Source: Torymus aiolomorphi
Lineage: Eukaryota > Arthropoda > Insecta > Hymenoptera > Torymidae
Reading direction: 5' to 3'
Length of the DNA: 64,000 bases
NCBI GenBank assembly: GCA_036365515.1
Contig: CM070874.1
Coordinates: forward strand, 221,386,942-221,450,941
Made by a program: the position numbers and the translations under genes. Every line of letters starts with the position of its first letter. The stretch's first letter is position 1. Of this stretch, positions 35,674-47,598 are shown piece by piece. Under the pieces are notes generated by a model, which made no database searches, had not been told where the DNA came from, and worked only from the letters and a program-made list of their open reading frames with translations.

Positions 35674-36622
35674 GATATTTCATGGGAAGTGAGCAGTCAA
35701 AAATTTCCAAATCGCTAAAAACTCGTTTACTTTTAGTATTTCATGAAAAAATAATGTTCCTAGAGTTTTAGCCCGATATTTTTAAAAATAAGCCAGTTAT
35801 AGAACATTCAAAATTCAAATTTTTTCCATTTTTTGGTTGAAATTCAACTTGAATCATTTTTTTTACTCAAAAATTTGAAATTTTTTGTTTAGAACATTGA
35901 TTGGGAAAAAGTTTGCATTTTTTCTCTAGAATGTGTCAGTATTTATTTTATGACCCTTTTCGAAAGCCTCTGATTGGCTGATTTAAGAGCAGTCTTCATC
36001 GAAGAATATTGAGAGTGCGCCTTAAAATTTTTTGTTCGACAAATTTTTCTTCAATTTTTCTCTTCGAAACCTTCAAAATGCTTTTTTGGCCAATATTGGC
36101 CAAGCGAAGGGAAAAAAGTTATGATTTTTTTAAATACCAAGAAAAACCAATAATTAGCATTTTTGTCTGTATGGTTGATTTAGAGACATAACATTATTCA
36201 TACATCTTATTTAATGGATCAATTAACTTAATTTTGTTAGGACATTTAACAAAACATAAAATATCTTTTTCAATAATATTTGGCTTGTACAATAAGCCTT
36301 CTGGTATTTAAAATTTTTTTAACATTCGACAAAAAGCCCTCTTTTTAACACATTTCATACCTTCTTAAAACTGCATGTAATAATTATCCGGATGAAAATA
36401 TCTGATAAGATGAGATAAAAAGGATGTAGAAACCTAATAAGATATGCAGTTTTTGCACTGGGATCTACAAATTTATATGTTTTTATCATACCATTTCAAC
36501 CATGTAATCTATTATTACGTGTCCATAAATTAGATGACAAAAACTTTCTTGGTTGGACTTTGTTTCATATACAATATTTATTATGTACATACTTACCTAT
36601 TTGTGTTGATAAATCATTAGAG
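35671..36622 (+). repeat. Left TIR of the 6.27-kb transposon
   Basis: Matches 40996-41937 in reverse complement; shared phrases include GAGAGTGCGCCTTAAAATTT and CAATATTTATTATGTACATA. A 60-residue frame is present in both arms and is probably fortuitous. Confidence 0.9.
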
Positions 36623-37686
36623 ATTTTGTTCTAACCATACTCTGAGAGCACGCTGAAAAATTTTTGTACAATAAGCCTTGTACTTATAATAATATTTATA
36701 AATAAATTATCATTTCTTTATTAGACACCTCATAAAATTTTTATTCTATTGACAAACTTAACTTTCATCTATAATTTAATGTATAAATACTATTGAAATC
36801 TATAATATATTGGAATATATTCCATATACTATACAGAATATATACTAGTTTTAAGCGAATAATCATATTATTTTCTGAATTTTCTGAAAATTATAATAAT
36901 TTTCACAAAGATATAATTATTCTTGAAATTAATATGAACTAGCTATTTCAGTTACAAAAATGAATACTTATCTAATAGTTTGAAATTGATGTTTTCTAAT
37001 GTTAACAAAAACAAATTAGTTCATAGCCAATTCATTTCTTTTTTCAAATTAAAATGTAAACAGACAATTACAGTTTGTTTTGAATCCATCTGTGTGAGTT
37101 CCATCATTATTAGACTAATTCTACATAAATGCAGAGTGTGAGTACAATGGTCCGTGTTCCCACATCAGGATTTGTCACGCGATTGGTTCATATTTCCAGA
37201 TCTCAGCTCAAGCCAATTGCGTGACTACAAGAGAGAAATGGCTATTACTCTTCATTGTCATTCTCCTTTCACTCCACAGACACTCTTTAATAAATTGAGT
37301 TGATCTCATTAGGAGTATATGCTCGAAGGTTCCCTTTCTTACGTGTACAAAGCATAATATGCCCGACATATTCCACTCTATTTTTTACATCTGTGCCTGT
37401 TCCTTCTTCCAGGTCGAGGACTTTATGTTTCTTTTGTCACAGAAATTATTATTGTTGCGTGCGGCGACCTTAAGTTTATGAAATCACAAATAACTTATTC
37501 AACATCCAAATTTTTCTAATGAATTCATTTTATAATAGCGAAATCCGTAAGGGAAAAAGAATAATAATCACAGCGTAACGGCTTCACGTAAAATATCCAA
37601 ATGTAGAGAAACACAAAAGTTTGATGCAGTATGTTACATAAGTTTTTACATGTAGGAAACAGTTTTCGACACAGGTATTATACTTA
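36623..37686 (+). other. Non-coding interior of the 6.27-kb transposon
   Basis: AT-rich to about 37080, then mixed composition. I see no gene, RNA or repeat that I can support. Confidence 0.4.
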
Positions 37687-37883
37687 TGGCTCTTGCACGA
37701 AAAGGAACCCGCTTGCTATGTGTTTATGTTCCTCCATGCGTGTCACTGTTCCTCGATGTGTGCACATGTGCTTCGAACACCGAGGAACAGTGAAGCAGAT
37801 AGAGGAACATAAACACACAGCGAGCTAGCTATGCCTCGGTGTTCCTCTATGTTCCTTCTATTTCTTTATTCGTGCAAGAGGCC
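37687..37883. mobile_element. 197-bp MITE with TTA target duplication
   Basis: Ends read TGGCTCTTGCACGAA and TTCGTGCAAGAGGCC; TTA flanks both sides (37684-37686, 37884-37886). Internal inverted blocks ATGTGTTTATGTTCCTC and GAGGAACATAAACACA make it nearly a foldback. A TTA duplication fits PIF/Harbinger MITEs. Confidence 0.7.
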
Positions 37884-37899
37884 TTACGTATCCTTGCAA

Positions 37900-38290
37900 A
37901 TAAGACAACTTTTAGCGTACGGTACCTCAACTGGGGAATCGCTTTTATTTTCGTGACAGACGACAGTACACACCTGTTTGCTCCAAAAATTTAAAGTTAT
38001 TTTATTGTACACCGTTTGCTTCGAAATTTGATTATTGTTGTTGTACCGTGATTGCTTCGAAATTTTGCTTTTTTAATTATACTGTACTATCGTGAATGTA
38101 ATCACAAAAAGGGCAACTTTAAGTGTACAGTACGTTAGAACCTCAGGGAGGAATAGCTTTTATTTTCGTGAGAGTACTTATATACTGCTTGCTCCGAAAA
38201 TGTGAAATTATTTTATTGCGCACACCGTTTGCTCTAATTTAGTTGTTGTACCTTGATTGCTTCAAAATTTTGTTATTTTGTGAATAGTGT
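37900..38290 (+). repeat. Duplicated segment upstream of the transposase-like gene
   Basis: Two diverged copies about 205 bases apart share GCTTTTATTTTCGTGA, TTGCTCC and the TTGTTGTACCNTGATTGCTTC motif. The second ends just before the ATG at 38300, so this may be a duplicated promoter. Confidence 0.65.
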
Positions 38291-38299
38291 GATTAGAAT

Positions 38300-40635
38300 A
38301 TGTCCCAAGAAGTTCAAAAACCAAATAATTTTAAGCAGCGACATTATGATAGGTGTTGCAACCCATTAAAGCTAGACAATCATTTAAAAAAGAAAGGATT
38401 ACTAAAGATCTCAAAAAAGATTAGAGATATGTATAATCATTTAAATGAAAATGAGTTAATTTGTACTGGTTGCAGAAAAACTATTTCTAAATTGATCTGT
38501 AACCCAAAACCAAGGAATCCACTAAGTCAAACAGGTATATTCAGAATCTTTGATTTTTTAATTTCTTTTTATATTATTTATAAAATATAGTTATTAATAT
38601 TATAATATTGTATTAGCTATTGCAACAAATATTAATTCATCACCTGGAACTTCATCAAGTGTATTTACCAGAAGTGACTATGCAGCAGGTGATTTATTAA
38701 TGGATTTAATACATGAAGAAGATACTGAAAATATATCAGAAGTCCCAATCCCCACACGGACAGTGTTAAGTTCAATTGAACTTCTCAATCACTTGAAAGA
38801 ACTTTTTAATAAGGAGTCCTGTACTAAAGAGCAGAAAATGCAAATTTTAACGCTTCTGCCAAAATCTTGGAGTACATCTGATGTAATGAAACATTTCAAT
38901 ATTTCTCGACGTTTAATTGAGAAAGCACGGGGCTTATTGTACAACAAAGGTATATTGTCATTACCATCACCTAAGCAAGGTTAGCTATAATAAATTTATG
39001 TTAACGGATAAATATTGTTTTAACAAGCTTATGATGACATTTTGTGATTAATACTTGTAGGTAATACTTTGTCTAAGGAGCTTCAGAGTATGGTAAAAAA
39101 GTTTTATGACAGAAACGATACAAGTGCTCTTTTACCTGGCATGAAAGACTTCATCATTGTACGAAATGAAAGTGGCGAGAAAGAAAAAGTACAAAAGAGA
39201 CTTTTATTGCTGAATCTCAAGGAGTTATACCAGTTCTTTAAAGAAGAACATCCCGATGCAGAGATTGGATTCACCAAATTTTCCATTCTTCGACCTAAGC
39301 ATTGTGTTTTGGCTGGTAGTAGTGGCACACACAGTATTTGCGTATGCTCTTATCACCAAAATGTAAAGCTCATGATACATGGTGAGTACCTTTTTTTTTA
39401 AATTCTTATTATAATTTGTAAAACTTTAATTTTCTATTTTTAAATTTAATATAATTTGTACAGCTATTTTAGTGTAATATTCATAATCTTCTCACTATTT
39501 TAAAGTTTAGTTAAATTTTTCAAATTGTTTTTAACATTTAAGTTAAAGAAACTTGACATTTCTGGCATTCTTGTATTACTTTTATTTCTGATTATGTAGA
39601 GATGATAATCAAAATAATATTATCACTCTACTTCAAGATTAGTGTAGAAACTAAAGCGAAATTAAAATTCTAAATTTTAAATATGTCCTTTTTGCAGGAT
39701 GTTCATTTCATAGTATTACTGAGAATGAGTCAGTTCAGATAAATTCATACAAGGATTGCTTTAAAATTATACTGTGTGATGAGCCGTCAGAGGATTGTTT
39801 TTTTAGAAATTGCGAGTTATGTGAAGGAGGACTTGAGGCCTTGTCGACATTTCTAGAGAAAGTTTTCGAGAATAGAAATATTGAATCAGTGACTTATAAG
39901 CAGTGGTTCAATAATCCCAAACCAACGCTAGAAAAAGTTACAAAAAGTGTTGATGACTTCATAGGTTATTTTTGTGAAAAAATGTTGGAATTACTCCCTC
40001 ATTCATTCATTGCCTATGAGCAATCTAAGTACAGTAGGCAACTGAAAAATGATTTGAAGGAAGGGGAATTTCAGATCATCGTGGATTTTGCTGAAAACTA
40101 TGCATTTACGGTGCAAAATGCAATTCCCGGGTTCCATTGGAACAATGACCAAACCACTATATACAATATTGTTATATATTATAAAGATGGTGAATTGACA
40201 AGTCAGAGAAGCTTAGTCATCATATCAGAGGTACTACAACACGATAGCATTGCAGTATATGGGTTACATAAAATCATGATTGAGTACTTGAAAGCTACTT
40301 TTGGTCTAATTGAAAAAATCTATTATTTTTCTGATGGGGCCCGACAGCAATATAAGAATTTTAAGAATGCGATTAATGTGGTGCATCACAAATCTGATTT
40401 CAACATTGATGCTGAATGGCATTTCTTTGCTACGGCCCATGGGAAGGGGCTCTGTGATGGATTAGGAGCTACAGTCAAGAGAGGGGCCATTAGAGCCAGT
40501 CTGCAGTGTGGTGATGAAAATCATATTTTATCCGCAAAGGATTTATTTGAGTGGCTTTCATTAACTGGAAGAATGCCATCAACTTTTTTAAGTACTTTTC
40601 TCAAAAAGACTATGATTCTTCTAGTTGATTCTTGA
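38300..40635 (+). CDS. Spliced DDE-like transposase of the 6.27-kb element
   Basis: Four exons join in phase with GT/AG introns: 38300-38536, 38617-38979, 39061-39381 and 39698-40635. The first exon is a Cys-rich zinc-finger-like module (RCCNPLKLDNH ... LICTGCRKT). The catalytic-like region lies in the last exon: IIVDFAENYAF then GFHWNNDQTTIYN, then IYYFSDGARQQYKN, then AEWHFFATAHGKGLCDGLGA. Candidate acidic residues are Asp of VDFAENY, Asp of FSDGA and Glu of AEWHFF. The main frame ends at 40635, but a shifted frame with family-like basic text (KKRFARKSRISN, IPLGEGIVRVRTFS) continues to about 40765 after a stop at about 40633, so the last tens of residues are damaged. I know this protein type from insect genomes but cannot give the superfamily. 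Confidence 0.7.
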
Positions 40636-40995
40636 AGAAAAGGTTTGCGAGAAAATCGAGGATAAGTAATCTCCATAAACAACACTGTCTCATACCACTT
40701 GGAGAAGGTATTGTGAGAGTGAGAACGTTTTCTTTATCCAAAAAGTACAATGACTATACATCATAGTGATAATATTCAAAATTTACTAGATATAACTTAA
40801 ATATTTATTAGATATAACTTCAAAAGATTATATTTTCATATAATAAATATTGTATATTTTCTACACTTGTGTACGTGACTTATTTTAGAGAACTAATATT
40901 AATGAGTAAAAAATTATATGTCGATCGAACATAACCATTAAACTTAATTATTGTAAATTTTCTATAATTGAAGTATATTTTAACAAAGTAAATAT
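40636..40995 (+). other. 3' region of the transposase-like gene
   Basis: Holds the shifted C-terminal coding remnant (to about 40765) and AT-rich sequence up to the right TIR. Confidence 0.5.
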
Positions 40996-41937
40996 TTATC
41001 ATCACAAATAGATAAGTATGTACATAATAAATATTGTATATGAAACAAAGTCCAACCAAGAAAGTTTTTGTCATCTAATTTATGGACACGTAATAATAGA
41101 TTACATGGTTGAAATGGTATGATAAAAACATATAAATTTGTAGATCCCAGTGCAAAAACTGCATATCTTATTAGGTTTCTACATCCTTTTTATCTCATCT
41201 TATCAGATATTTTCATCCAGATAATTATTACATGCAGTTTTAAGAAGGTATGAAATGTGTTAAAAAGAGGGCTTTTTGTCGAATGTTAAAAAAATTTTAA
41301 ATACCAGAAGGCTTATTGTACAAGCCAAATATTATTGAAAAAGATATTTTATGTTTTGTTAGATGTCCTAACAAAATTAAGTTAATTGATCCATTAAATA
41401 AGATGTATGAATAATGTTATGTCTCTAAATCAACCATACAGACAAAAATGCTAATTATTGGTTTTTCTTGGTATTTAAAAAAATCATAACTCTTTTCCCT
41501 TCGCTTGGCCAATATTGGCCAAAAAAGCATTTTGAAGGTTTCGAAGAGAAAAATTGAAGAAAAATTTGTCGAACAAAAAATTTTAAGGCGCACTCTCAAT
41601 ATTCTTCGATGAAGGCTGCTCTTAAATCAGCCAATCAGAGGCTTTCGAAAAGGGTCATAAAATAAATACTGACACATTCTAGAGAAAAAATGCAAACTTT
41701 TTCCCAATCAATGTTCTATACAAAAAATTTCAAATTTTTGAGTAAAAAAAATGATTCAAGTTGAATTTCAACCAAAAAATGGAAAAAATTTGAATTTTGA
41801 ATGTTCTATAACTGGCTTATTTTTAAAAATTTCGGGCTAAAACTCTAGGAACATTATTTTTTCATGAAATACTAAAAGTAAACGAGTTTTTAGCGATTTT
41901 GAAATTTTTGACTGCTCACTTCCCATGAAATATCCCA
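40996..41937 (-). repeat. Right TIR of the 6.27-kb transposon
   Basis: Reverse complement of 35671-36622, ending TTCCCATGAAATATCCCA. Confidence 0.9.
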
Positions 41938-42205
41938 TATATATATAAAAACGTATGTATAGGTAAATATGCAGACTTGTCCGCATAAGTTCCGATCCGT
42001 TTACGTCAGTCGTCCGCATAAGTATCGTTTCCATTAGACGCGTGTCTGCAGAAGTCACGCTTGACTAAAGAAATAATTCCTCCTCTATGCAGACACGAAA
42101 AAATGTCTGCACAAGTCTCTGTAAGTCCGCATAAGTACGGTTCCCATTAAGAATGCGTCCGCATAAGTAACCTTTGAGATAAATAAACTTATATATATAT
42201 ATATA
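41938..42205. repeat. Cluster of GTCCGCATAAGT motifs
   Basis: GTCCGCATAAGT or close forms occur at about 41979, 42009, 42125 and 42158, with related TCTGCAGAAGTC and TCTGCACAAGTC between. Spacing is irregular. A TA run and T10 follow at 42190-42218. No gene is visible. Confidence 0.6.
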
Positions 42206-42604
42206 TTTTTTTTTTCTCATGTTTCCGACGGTTGTATTGTCGATTTATTGCTTCGGTGGACCATCGTGAGACTTTTTTTTTCGCCTGATTACAAGCAATC
42301 GTTCCTGTCCGCCTGCTGGCGTCCCCACGGTTGCCTGTCTCATTGCGTGACCGTGACCTTTTGTCTTGATGCTAAGATGGCGGGTCTTGCTGGTAATCGG
42401 ATCACGCGTTGTTTGCATCCCATAATGTTGGTTTTATTTCTCCGGAATGCACATCTCGGGATTTCTGTGGATTTTCCTTCTGCTGTGCCAGCTTTTCAGC
42501 CGAGGATTTTGTCGACTTGTATACGAATTCACGAGCAGTGCTACTTTGCCTGTCTTACCAGCATACTCTAATTTTATAATTTATTAATTATAAATAATTT
42601 AATT
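42206..42604 (+). other. GC-richer segment of unknown origin, part 1
   Basis: Composition changes sharply after a T10 run. A frame of 107 codons ends at 42571 (from an upstream non-ATG start at 42248; first ATG 42378). I recognise no family. Confidence 0.3.
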
Positions 42605-42634
42605 AAAGCCGGGCAATTAGCCCGGCTCTTTTTA
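42605..42634 (+). other. Strong stem-loop followed by T5
   Basis: AGCCGGGCAATTAGCCCGGCT folds into an 8-9 bp GC stem with a tiny loop and is followed by CTTTTT. In a eukaryote this could act on Pol III or in an RNA; the role is unknown. Confidence 0.6.
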
Positions 42635-42655
42635 ATCGTGAGGTTTAGTGTAATC

Positions 42656-42796
42656 ATGAACTTCGCGGCTTTCTGCACATACACGGTGGTTGCTTTTGCC
42701 GCTGCTTTCGTGTTACGAAGGGTGACACGTCATGTGACGCGACGTCTCCGTCGTGGGGGCCGACGCCTACTCCGTCGGCGAACGCGTCGTCAGTGA
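42656..42796 (+). CDS. Small Arg-rich frame with hydrophobic start (unknown)
   Basis: ATG at 42656 opens about 46 codons: a hydrophobic segment (CTYTVVAFAAAFVL) followed by a very Arg-rich tail (RRVTRHVTRRLRRGGRRLLR), ending in TGA. The next frame begins in an overlapping GTGA. It could be chance in GC-rich DNA. Confidence 0.25.
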   Translation: MNFAAFCTYTVVAFAAAFVLRRVTRHVTRRLRRGGRRLLRRRTRRQ

Positions 42797-43440
42797 CCGG
42801 AGTCCAGGCCCTTCGATTGGCAGCATCCAGGATCGATACTGCGGCGCTCACTCGGCCCAGGTATTCTCTGGCCTCTATTTCCCGCCGTGAACAGGACGGC
42901 CGTGTGGTTCGCGTTCCGGGCTATGATGCCCGGGGGCGCAGGCCATCCGATTTGGCGATCCAAATCCTCACCACCCACGTCAGCTTCCAAGAAGCTGTGA
43001 TCCGGGCGGCTGAGCCGTTTATGCAGCGTCGCAGTGACCGACAGGCCTTGCGGCTCTGCAACGAGTGGCTCCAGCCAGAGTATCCAAGTCCGATGCTGGA
43101 GGATCCCGCCGAGCCGGAGGGGGCCTACGCCATCTATCTATACCTGACGTACGGCCCACCTCAGGAGGACGAGCATCAGGGTTGTTCATACGGTGAGCGG
43201 TTCAATTTGCAGATGGGTAGGTCACATGCTGGTAGTACTGTATACGGCTTCTTCGAGCTATGCTCTGTGCCACTCCGGGTTTGGCGGAATTGCCAGCCCT
43301 GTTTTACTCAGTTTTTCTGGCTGGTGGCCTGGATGCATCCCAGATCTTGGACTGCGATTCTGAGGAGCATCAGCAGGATCTCCAAACTTTCGTGTGCGCG
43401 GCTTGCTCGGACCTGCAGTCGCTGCAGCATTAGTTTTATA
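42793..43440 (+). pseudogene. Unknown GC-rich coding-like region
   Basis: An open frame runs from 42793 with plausible protein composition (LCNEWLQPEYPSPMLEDPAE, AYAIYLYLTYGPPQEDE). Around 43240 another frame becomes more protein-like (GLAELPALFYSVFLAGGLDA, DLQTFVCAACSDLQSLQH) and ends in TAG near 43435. This suggests one frameshifted gene, but I recognise neither half. No ATG supports the start. Confidence 0.3.
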
Positions 43441-43493
43441 GATATCATATTGTTTTACATATTTTATCTATTTACCGTATTTGTTCCCTGTCA

Positions 43494-44047
43494 CTAAAGT
43501 GATTATATTAAAGACTTATGCTTCAAGTGCTATATTTAATCATTATTATTATCATCATCATTATTTATATTATTGTATATTTTTACTGTTATAATATTCT
43601 GATGATTATTGTTTTTTTATTATTATTATTTATATAATTACTTATTTATTATTTAATCCCTTAGTTCCTTGTTCTTTAGTCCCATACATGTAAGGTAAAT
43701 CGAATCATATTTTAGTGGTTATCTGAATATTATACATATACATATATATATATATATATTCTTTAAAGTCTGTCAAATAGGTGTTATTTAAATGAAGTGA
43801 TTATATTAAAGACTTATGCTTCAAGTGCTATATTTAATCATTATTATTATCATCATCATTATTTATATTATTGTATATTTTTACTTTATAATATTCTGAT
43901 GATTATTGTTTGTTTATAATATATTATTATTATTTATATAATTACTTATTTATTATTTATTCCCTTACTTCGTTGTTCTTTAGTCCCATACATGTAAGGT
44001 AAATCGAATCATATTTTAGTGGTGATCTGAATATTATATATATATAT
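43494..44047. repeat. Tandem duplication, period about 298 bp
   Basis: AAGTGATTATATTAAAGACT starts at 43496 and again at 43794; the following 240 bases match, ending in TA-rich runs. It is AT-rich and non-coding. Confidence 0.9.
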
Positions 44048-44792
44048 TGTAACGGGCTAAAAGCTGTCCTCGGTGCGCTATATCTTAACGCGAACTTGCC
44101 GATGAACGGCGCAGCAATTGACAGGCGCGAGCACTTCCTCGTGCCAACCCTCGACGATTAGCGGCCCGTCAGCTCCGTGCTGTTGCTCGCCGTCGGCTGC
44201 TTTCAGCAGCAGCCGCGCCTTTTCGACCCGTTGCAACGCGCGACTTCGTCGTCGCGCTCTCTCTCGAGCGTGCTGCCCCAGCTGCTCAGTTATCACGCGA
44301 GTACTACATACTCGCGATCGCGGAGGCCAGCGGTATTCTTCACCGTGCCACCGAATAGGGAATTGAAATTAGGCTGCGTGAAATAATACGCGAACAAATA
44401 AAAGCAACGAATTATCTTTATTGGAGCCCTGGAGGCTGTTCACTATTTACATGCGCGGCGCGTACTCTAGGTACGCGCCGATTCGGGTGGTGCGCCCGCG
44501 CACACGAAGTACGTGTGTGCTCTGCCGCACGCCCGTACGCGCAAAAGCGGCTTGCGCCGACGCGGCCGATCGCCGCGCACGATCGGCGCTCACGCGCGCG
44601 TCGGCGGCCTCGCTCGCTCGCCCGTCTCCGCTTCCTGGACGCTCGTCCTCCGCGGGGGAAGCGCGCGCTCGCCTGGTCAGGACTTACCTCCTCAGTTGCA
44701 GCGAGAAGGCGCGGTTGAACGCGCTCGGCGGTGCCTGCTGCAGCGCGTCGCTGTATCTCTCTCTCTCTCCTTCTTCGCTGCTACGCCCCTCG

Positions 44793-44859
<67 letters not shown>

Positions 44860-46075
44860 TTCTCTCACTCTCGCTCCTGCGAGTATCGGCCGCGATGCTC
44901 TCTCTCACTCGCTCCCGTGAGTGAGTTCGGCCGCGCTGCTCTCTCTCGCTCTTTCGCTGCCTCGGTCGAGTGTGGCTCTCTCTCCCTCTCCCTCAACCAC
45001 CGGCAAACGAGGTTCTCGGAGCCGTGCTGCGTCTCTCTCTCTCTCACTCTCGTGCACTACACTGCACTTACTCCGCGATCCTGGTGCACTTCACTTCGAC
45101 TCTCTCTCTCCAAGTCGTCGCGCACGGGGGACGAGCAGCTGCCTCAGCTACGGCAGAAGCGATACTGCCGGGCTCTGTCTCTCGCTCTCCTTCCCCCTCG
45201 CGCAAGGTTGTCGCGAGTTTTCATTTCGGGGCTCATTTGTGTCGTAGTTGCGCTCGGTACTCTTCGCACAGCTACACGTACGAGCAACTACACACGCACA
45301 CACGCAAGCCCCCGGAGTCATACGAGGACAAGCCCGACTCTACTTGCGAATCCTCATGCCGCAATTGTCGGCCTTGCCTTCTCCAAGGCCGCGGTATGTT
45401 TATGTTTTTGGTCAACTACCTGTGTGTATACCGTGCGTCGGAGATCGGCTCGATCCGGCTGAGGCGGATCAATCTCACGTATCGTTCCAATTTGTTTATT
45501 TAAAAATACTTTTCAACTATTGTCTAGTCAAATTAGTGCTTTTTTTCATTTAATGAAAATTTAAATTTTATTTGAGATTAATACAATTTGATTGAGTTTG
45601 AGTTTATTTAAATTTAATTTGTAATATTTAACTAGTCTTGAGGAAATTGAATGCAATTATTTGGCCTAGCAAATACTTATGTTAATTGACCTTGCAGTTT
45701 ATCACTGCCTGCTGATGCATCGTCTCGTCTCCAAATTCGACTGCTGATCTACACCTGGATTCATTTCTGATTCCGTTGCTGACTTCGCTGCATGGTTGCT
45801 GAATTCAACGTCGGCAGTTCCTTATCTTCAAGCAGTCAACGTTACGGATCATCAGCTGATTCCACGTGGGAAGTTAACACACGCAGTCAACGTTGCGACT
45901 TCAAGCGTATCTACACGTCCACACTAGCATAAGTATCATAACCTAGTTTAAGATTTAGTTGTAGTAACTCTCACTATTCCTTCTCTCACTCTCGAGTGGT
46001 TAAGGATAGTTAACTAATCTTAGTTCACATTGTTAAGTCAAGTTCTGCCGCAAAATCTAATTATTTGATTTCAAA
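44048..46075. other. GC-rich and CT-rich region before BEL/Pao gag
   Basis: Begins TGTAACGGGCTAAAAGC, which could be an LTR edge, but no matching end or second copy is found. 44078-44296 on the minus strand reads an Arg/Glu-rich frame without clear homology. Long CT runs lie at 44756-44872 and 44940-45115. From about 45500 the sequence becomes AT-rich and looks like the BEL/Pao leader. Arg-, Ser- or Leu-rich frames here reflect composition. Confidence 0.4.
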
Positions 46076-47598
46076 ATGGATGACTATCATCTTAAACAGC
46101 TGTCGCTTCAAGCACTAATTACCAAATCTTTTAAAAACTTCAAATCTAAAGGTGAAAATAATATGACTAAAGGTAATGCCGAGTCACGTCTTGCCGGACT
46201 TGAGAAAAATTATGATACTTTTCAACAGACTCACGAGAAAATTTTGCGTCTCAAGGATCTTGATATTAAACATGACTATTTTTCATCTAATCTCCGTGAT
46301 TTGGTTGAGGATAACTTCTATGATCGCAGAGGAGAATTTCTTGACTTTCTAGATCAACTTAAAGAAAAAGCAGCCTCCGCTCAAGCTGCTAATTCCAATG
46401 CTGCTGCAGTTACTCCAGGGCCCACTCAAACTTCTACCAACTCTTCGTTTCAATCGTTGCCTAAGATAGATTTACCTAAATTTTCAGGTAAATTCTCAGA
46501 TTGGGAGAATTTTAGGGACGTCTTTCGGGCTCTTATTCATCGTCGTGAGGACTTGTCGCCTGTAATGAAGTTGCACTATCTTCGCACTCACCTTACGGGT
46601 GAGGCACTGGAGAAAATTAAATCTCTTCCAATTGCTGGTGATAATTATGAACGCTCATGGACAACTCTAACTGAGTATTACGAAAATCAACGTCGTATTG
46701 TTAGTTCTCATATCTCGGAAATCTTCGCAGTCAAATCTATGAAGTCAGATATTTCATCGGAAATCAAACGGATTTATAGGGAAATTTTCAATCCCATCGC
46801 TAGTCTGACCTCTCTAAATAGAGCGGCTTCGTTAGGTAATGATTTAATTGTTCATTTTACGTTGAATCGTCTTGATTTAAATACGCGTAAAGAATGGGAA
46901 AGGCATCTTGGTGATAGTGTTGATCCACCGACTATGGAACAACTTCAAGCCTTTCTTCGAAGTCAAACCCTCACTCTAGAGGCTATCGAAGCAGGTACTA
47001 GATCGTCTCCTAATACTAACCCCAAAGCTCAAACCTCTAATTCAAAACCTCGCAAACCAGAGCATGACAATGCTCAGTCGGTTTATTCTCATCAGACTTC
47101 TCCGACAAATCCCCAAAAAAGAAATGTTCATTTTGTAATCAATCACATTTTACAAATCGATGTGAACGATTTATCAATAAAACGGTTCCTGAGCGAAAGG
47201 AATTGATCAAATCTTCTAATCTTTGTTACAATTGTTTAGGGAAGCACAACGTTAAAAATTGCACTTCCAACTTTCGATGCTTTCTTTGTAAAGCTAAGCA
47301 TCACACCATGGTGCACTCTGACAACAATCAAGCAATCAGTTCGTTGCAGACTGATCAGATTGACTCAGCGACCAGCACCTCTAGCCCCAACTGTGGCAAT
47401 TTCGTCATCACAAAAGTTGATGATAAACCTGCTTCTCAAGCAGTCTCCCTCAATAGTGGAGAAAGTACTAATTGTACAGGAGTACTTTTAGCTACCGCTA
47501 GGGTTAACGCCCTTGGTCCTAACGGAACCAAAATTCTAGTTCGTGCGCTCATTGACCCCGGATCTCAAATCTCGCTTGTTACACAAGCTATGTGCTAA
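46076..47598 (+). pseudogene. BEL/Pao gag and start of protease, frameshifted
   Basis: ATG at 46076 opens a gag with a coiled, charged N-terminus and a capsid-like region (LPKIDLPKFSGKFSDWENFR, HYLRTHLTGEALEKIKSL), the standard BEL/Pao type. At about 47118, in an AAAAAA run, the frame shifts by one base. The shifted frame from 47122 carries three zinc-knuckle-like motifs (CSFCNQSHFTNRC, CYNCLGKHNVKNC, CFLCKAKHH) and then the protease active site ALIDPGSQISLV before a stop at 47596-47598. Gag forms the particle; the protease would mature it. Confidence 0.85.

Larger units (their letters stand above)
35671..41937 (+). mobile_element. 6.27-kb DNA transposon with about 950-bp TIRs, superfamily unassigned
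   Basis: Both ends begin TGGGATATTTCATGGGAAGT facing inward. The inverted copies run 35671-36622 and 40996-41937 with few mismatches. Flanks are TA-rich so the target duplication cannot be measured. Inside is one spliced transposase-like gene (38300-40635), a small MITE and a duplicated promoter-like segment. Close TIR identity suggests fairly recent activity or gene conversion. Confidence 0.85.

Noticed and set aside
42605..42634. Bacterial rho-independent terminator
   Set aside because: The whole window is eukaryotic; the hairpin plus T run is recorded as a structure without that meaning.
44421..45503. Several overlapping Arg-, Ser- and Leu-rich frames of 60-240 codons
   Set aside because: They arise from CT runs and GC-rich composition, overlap each other in many frames, and show no domain.
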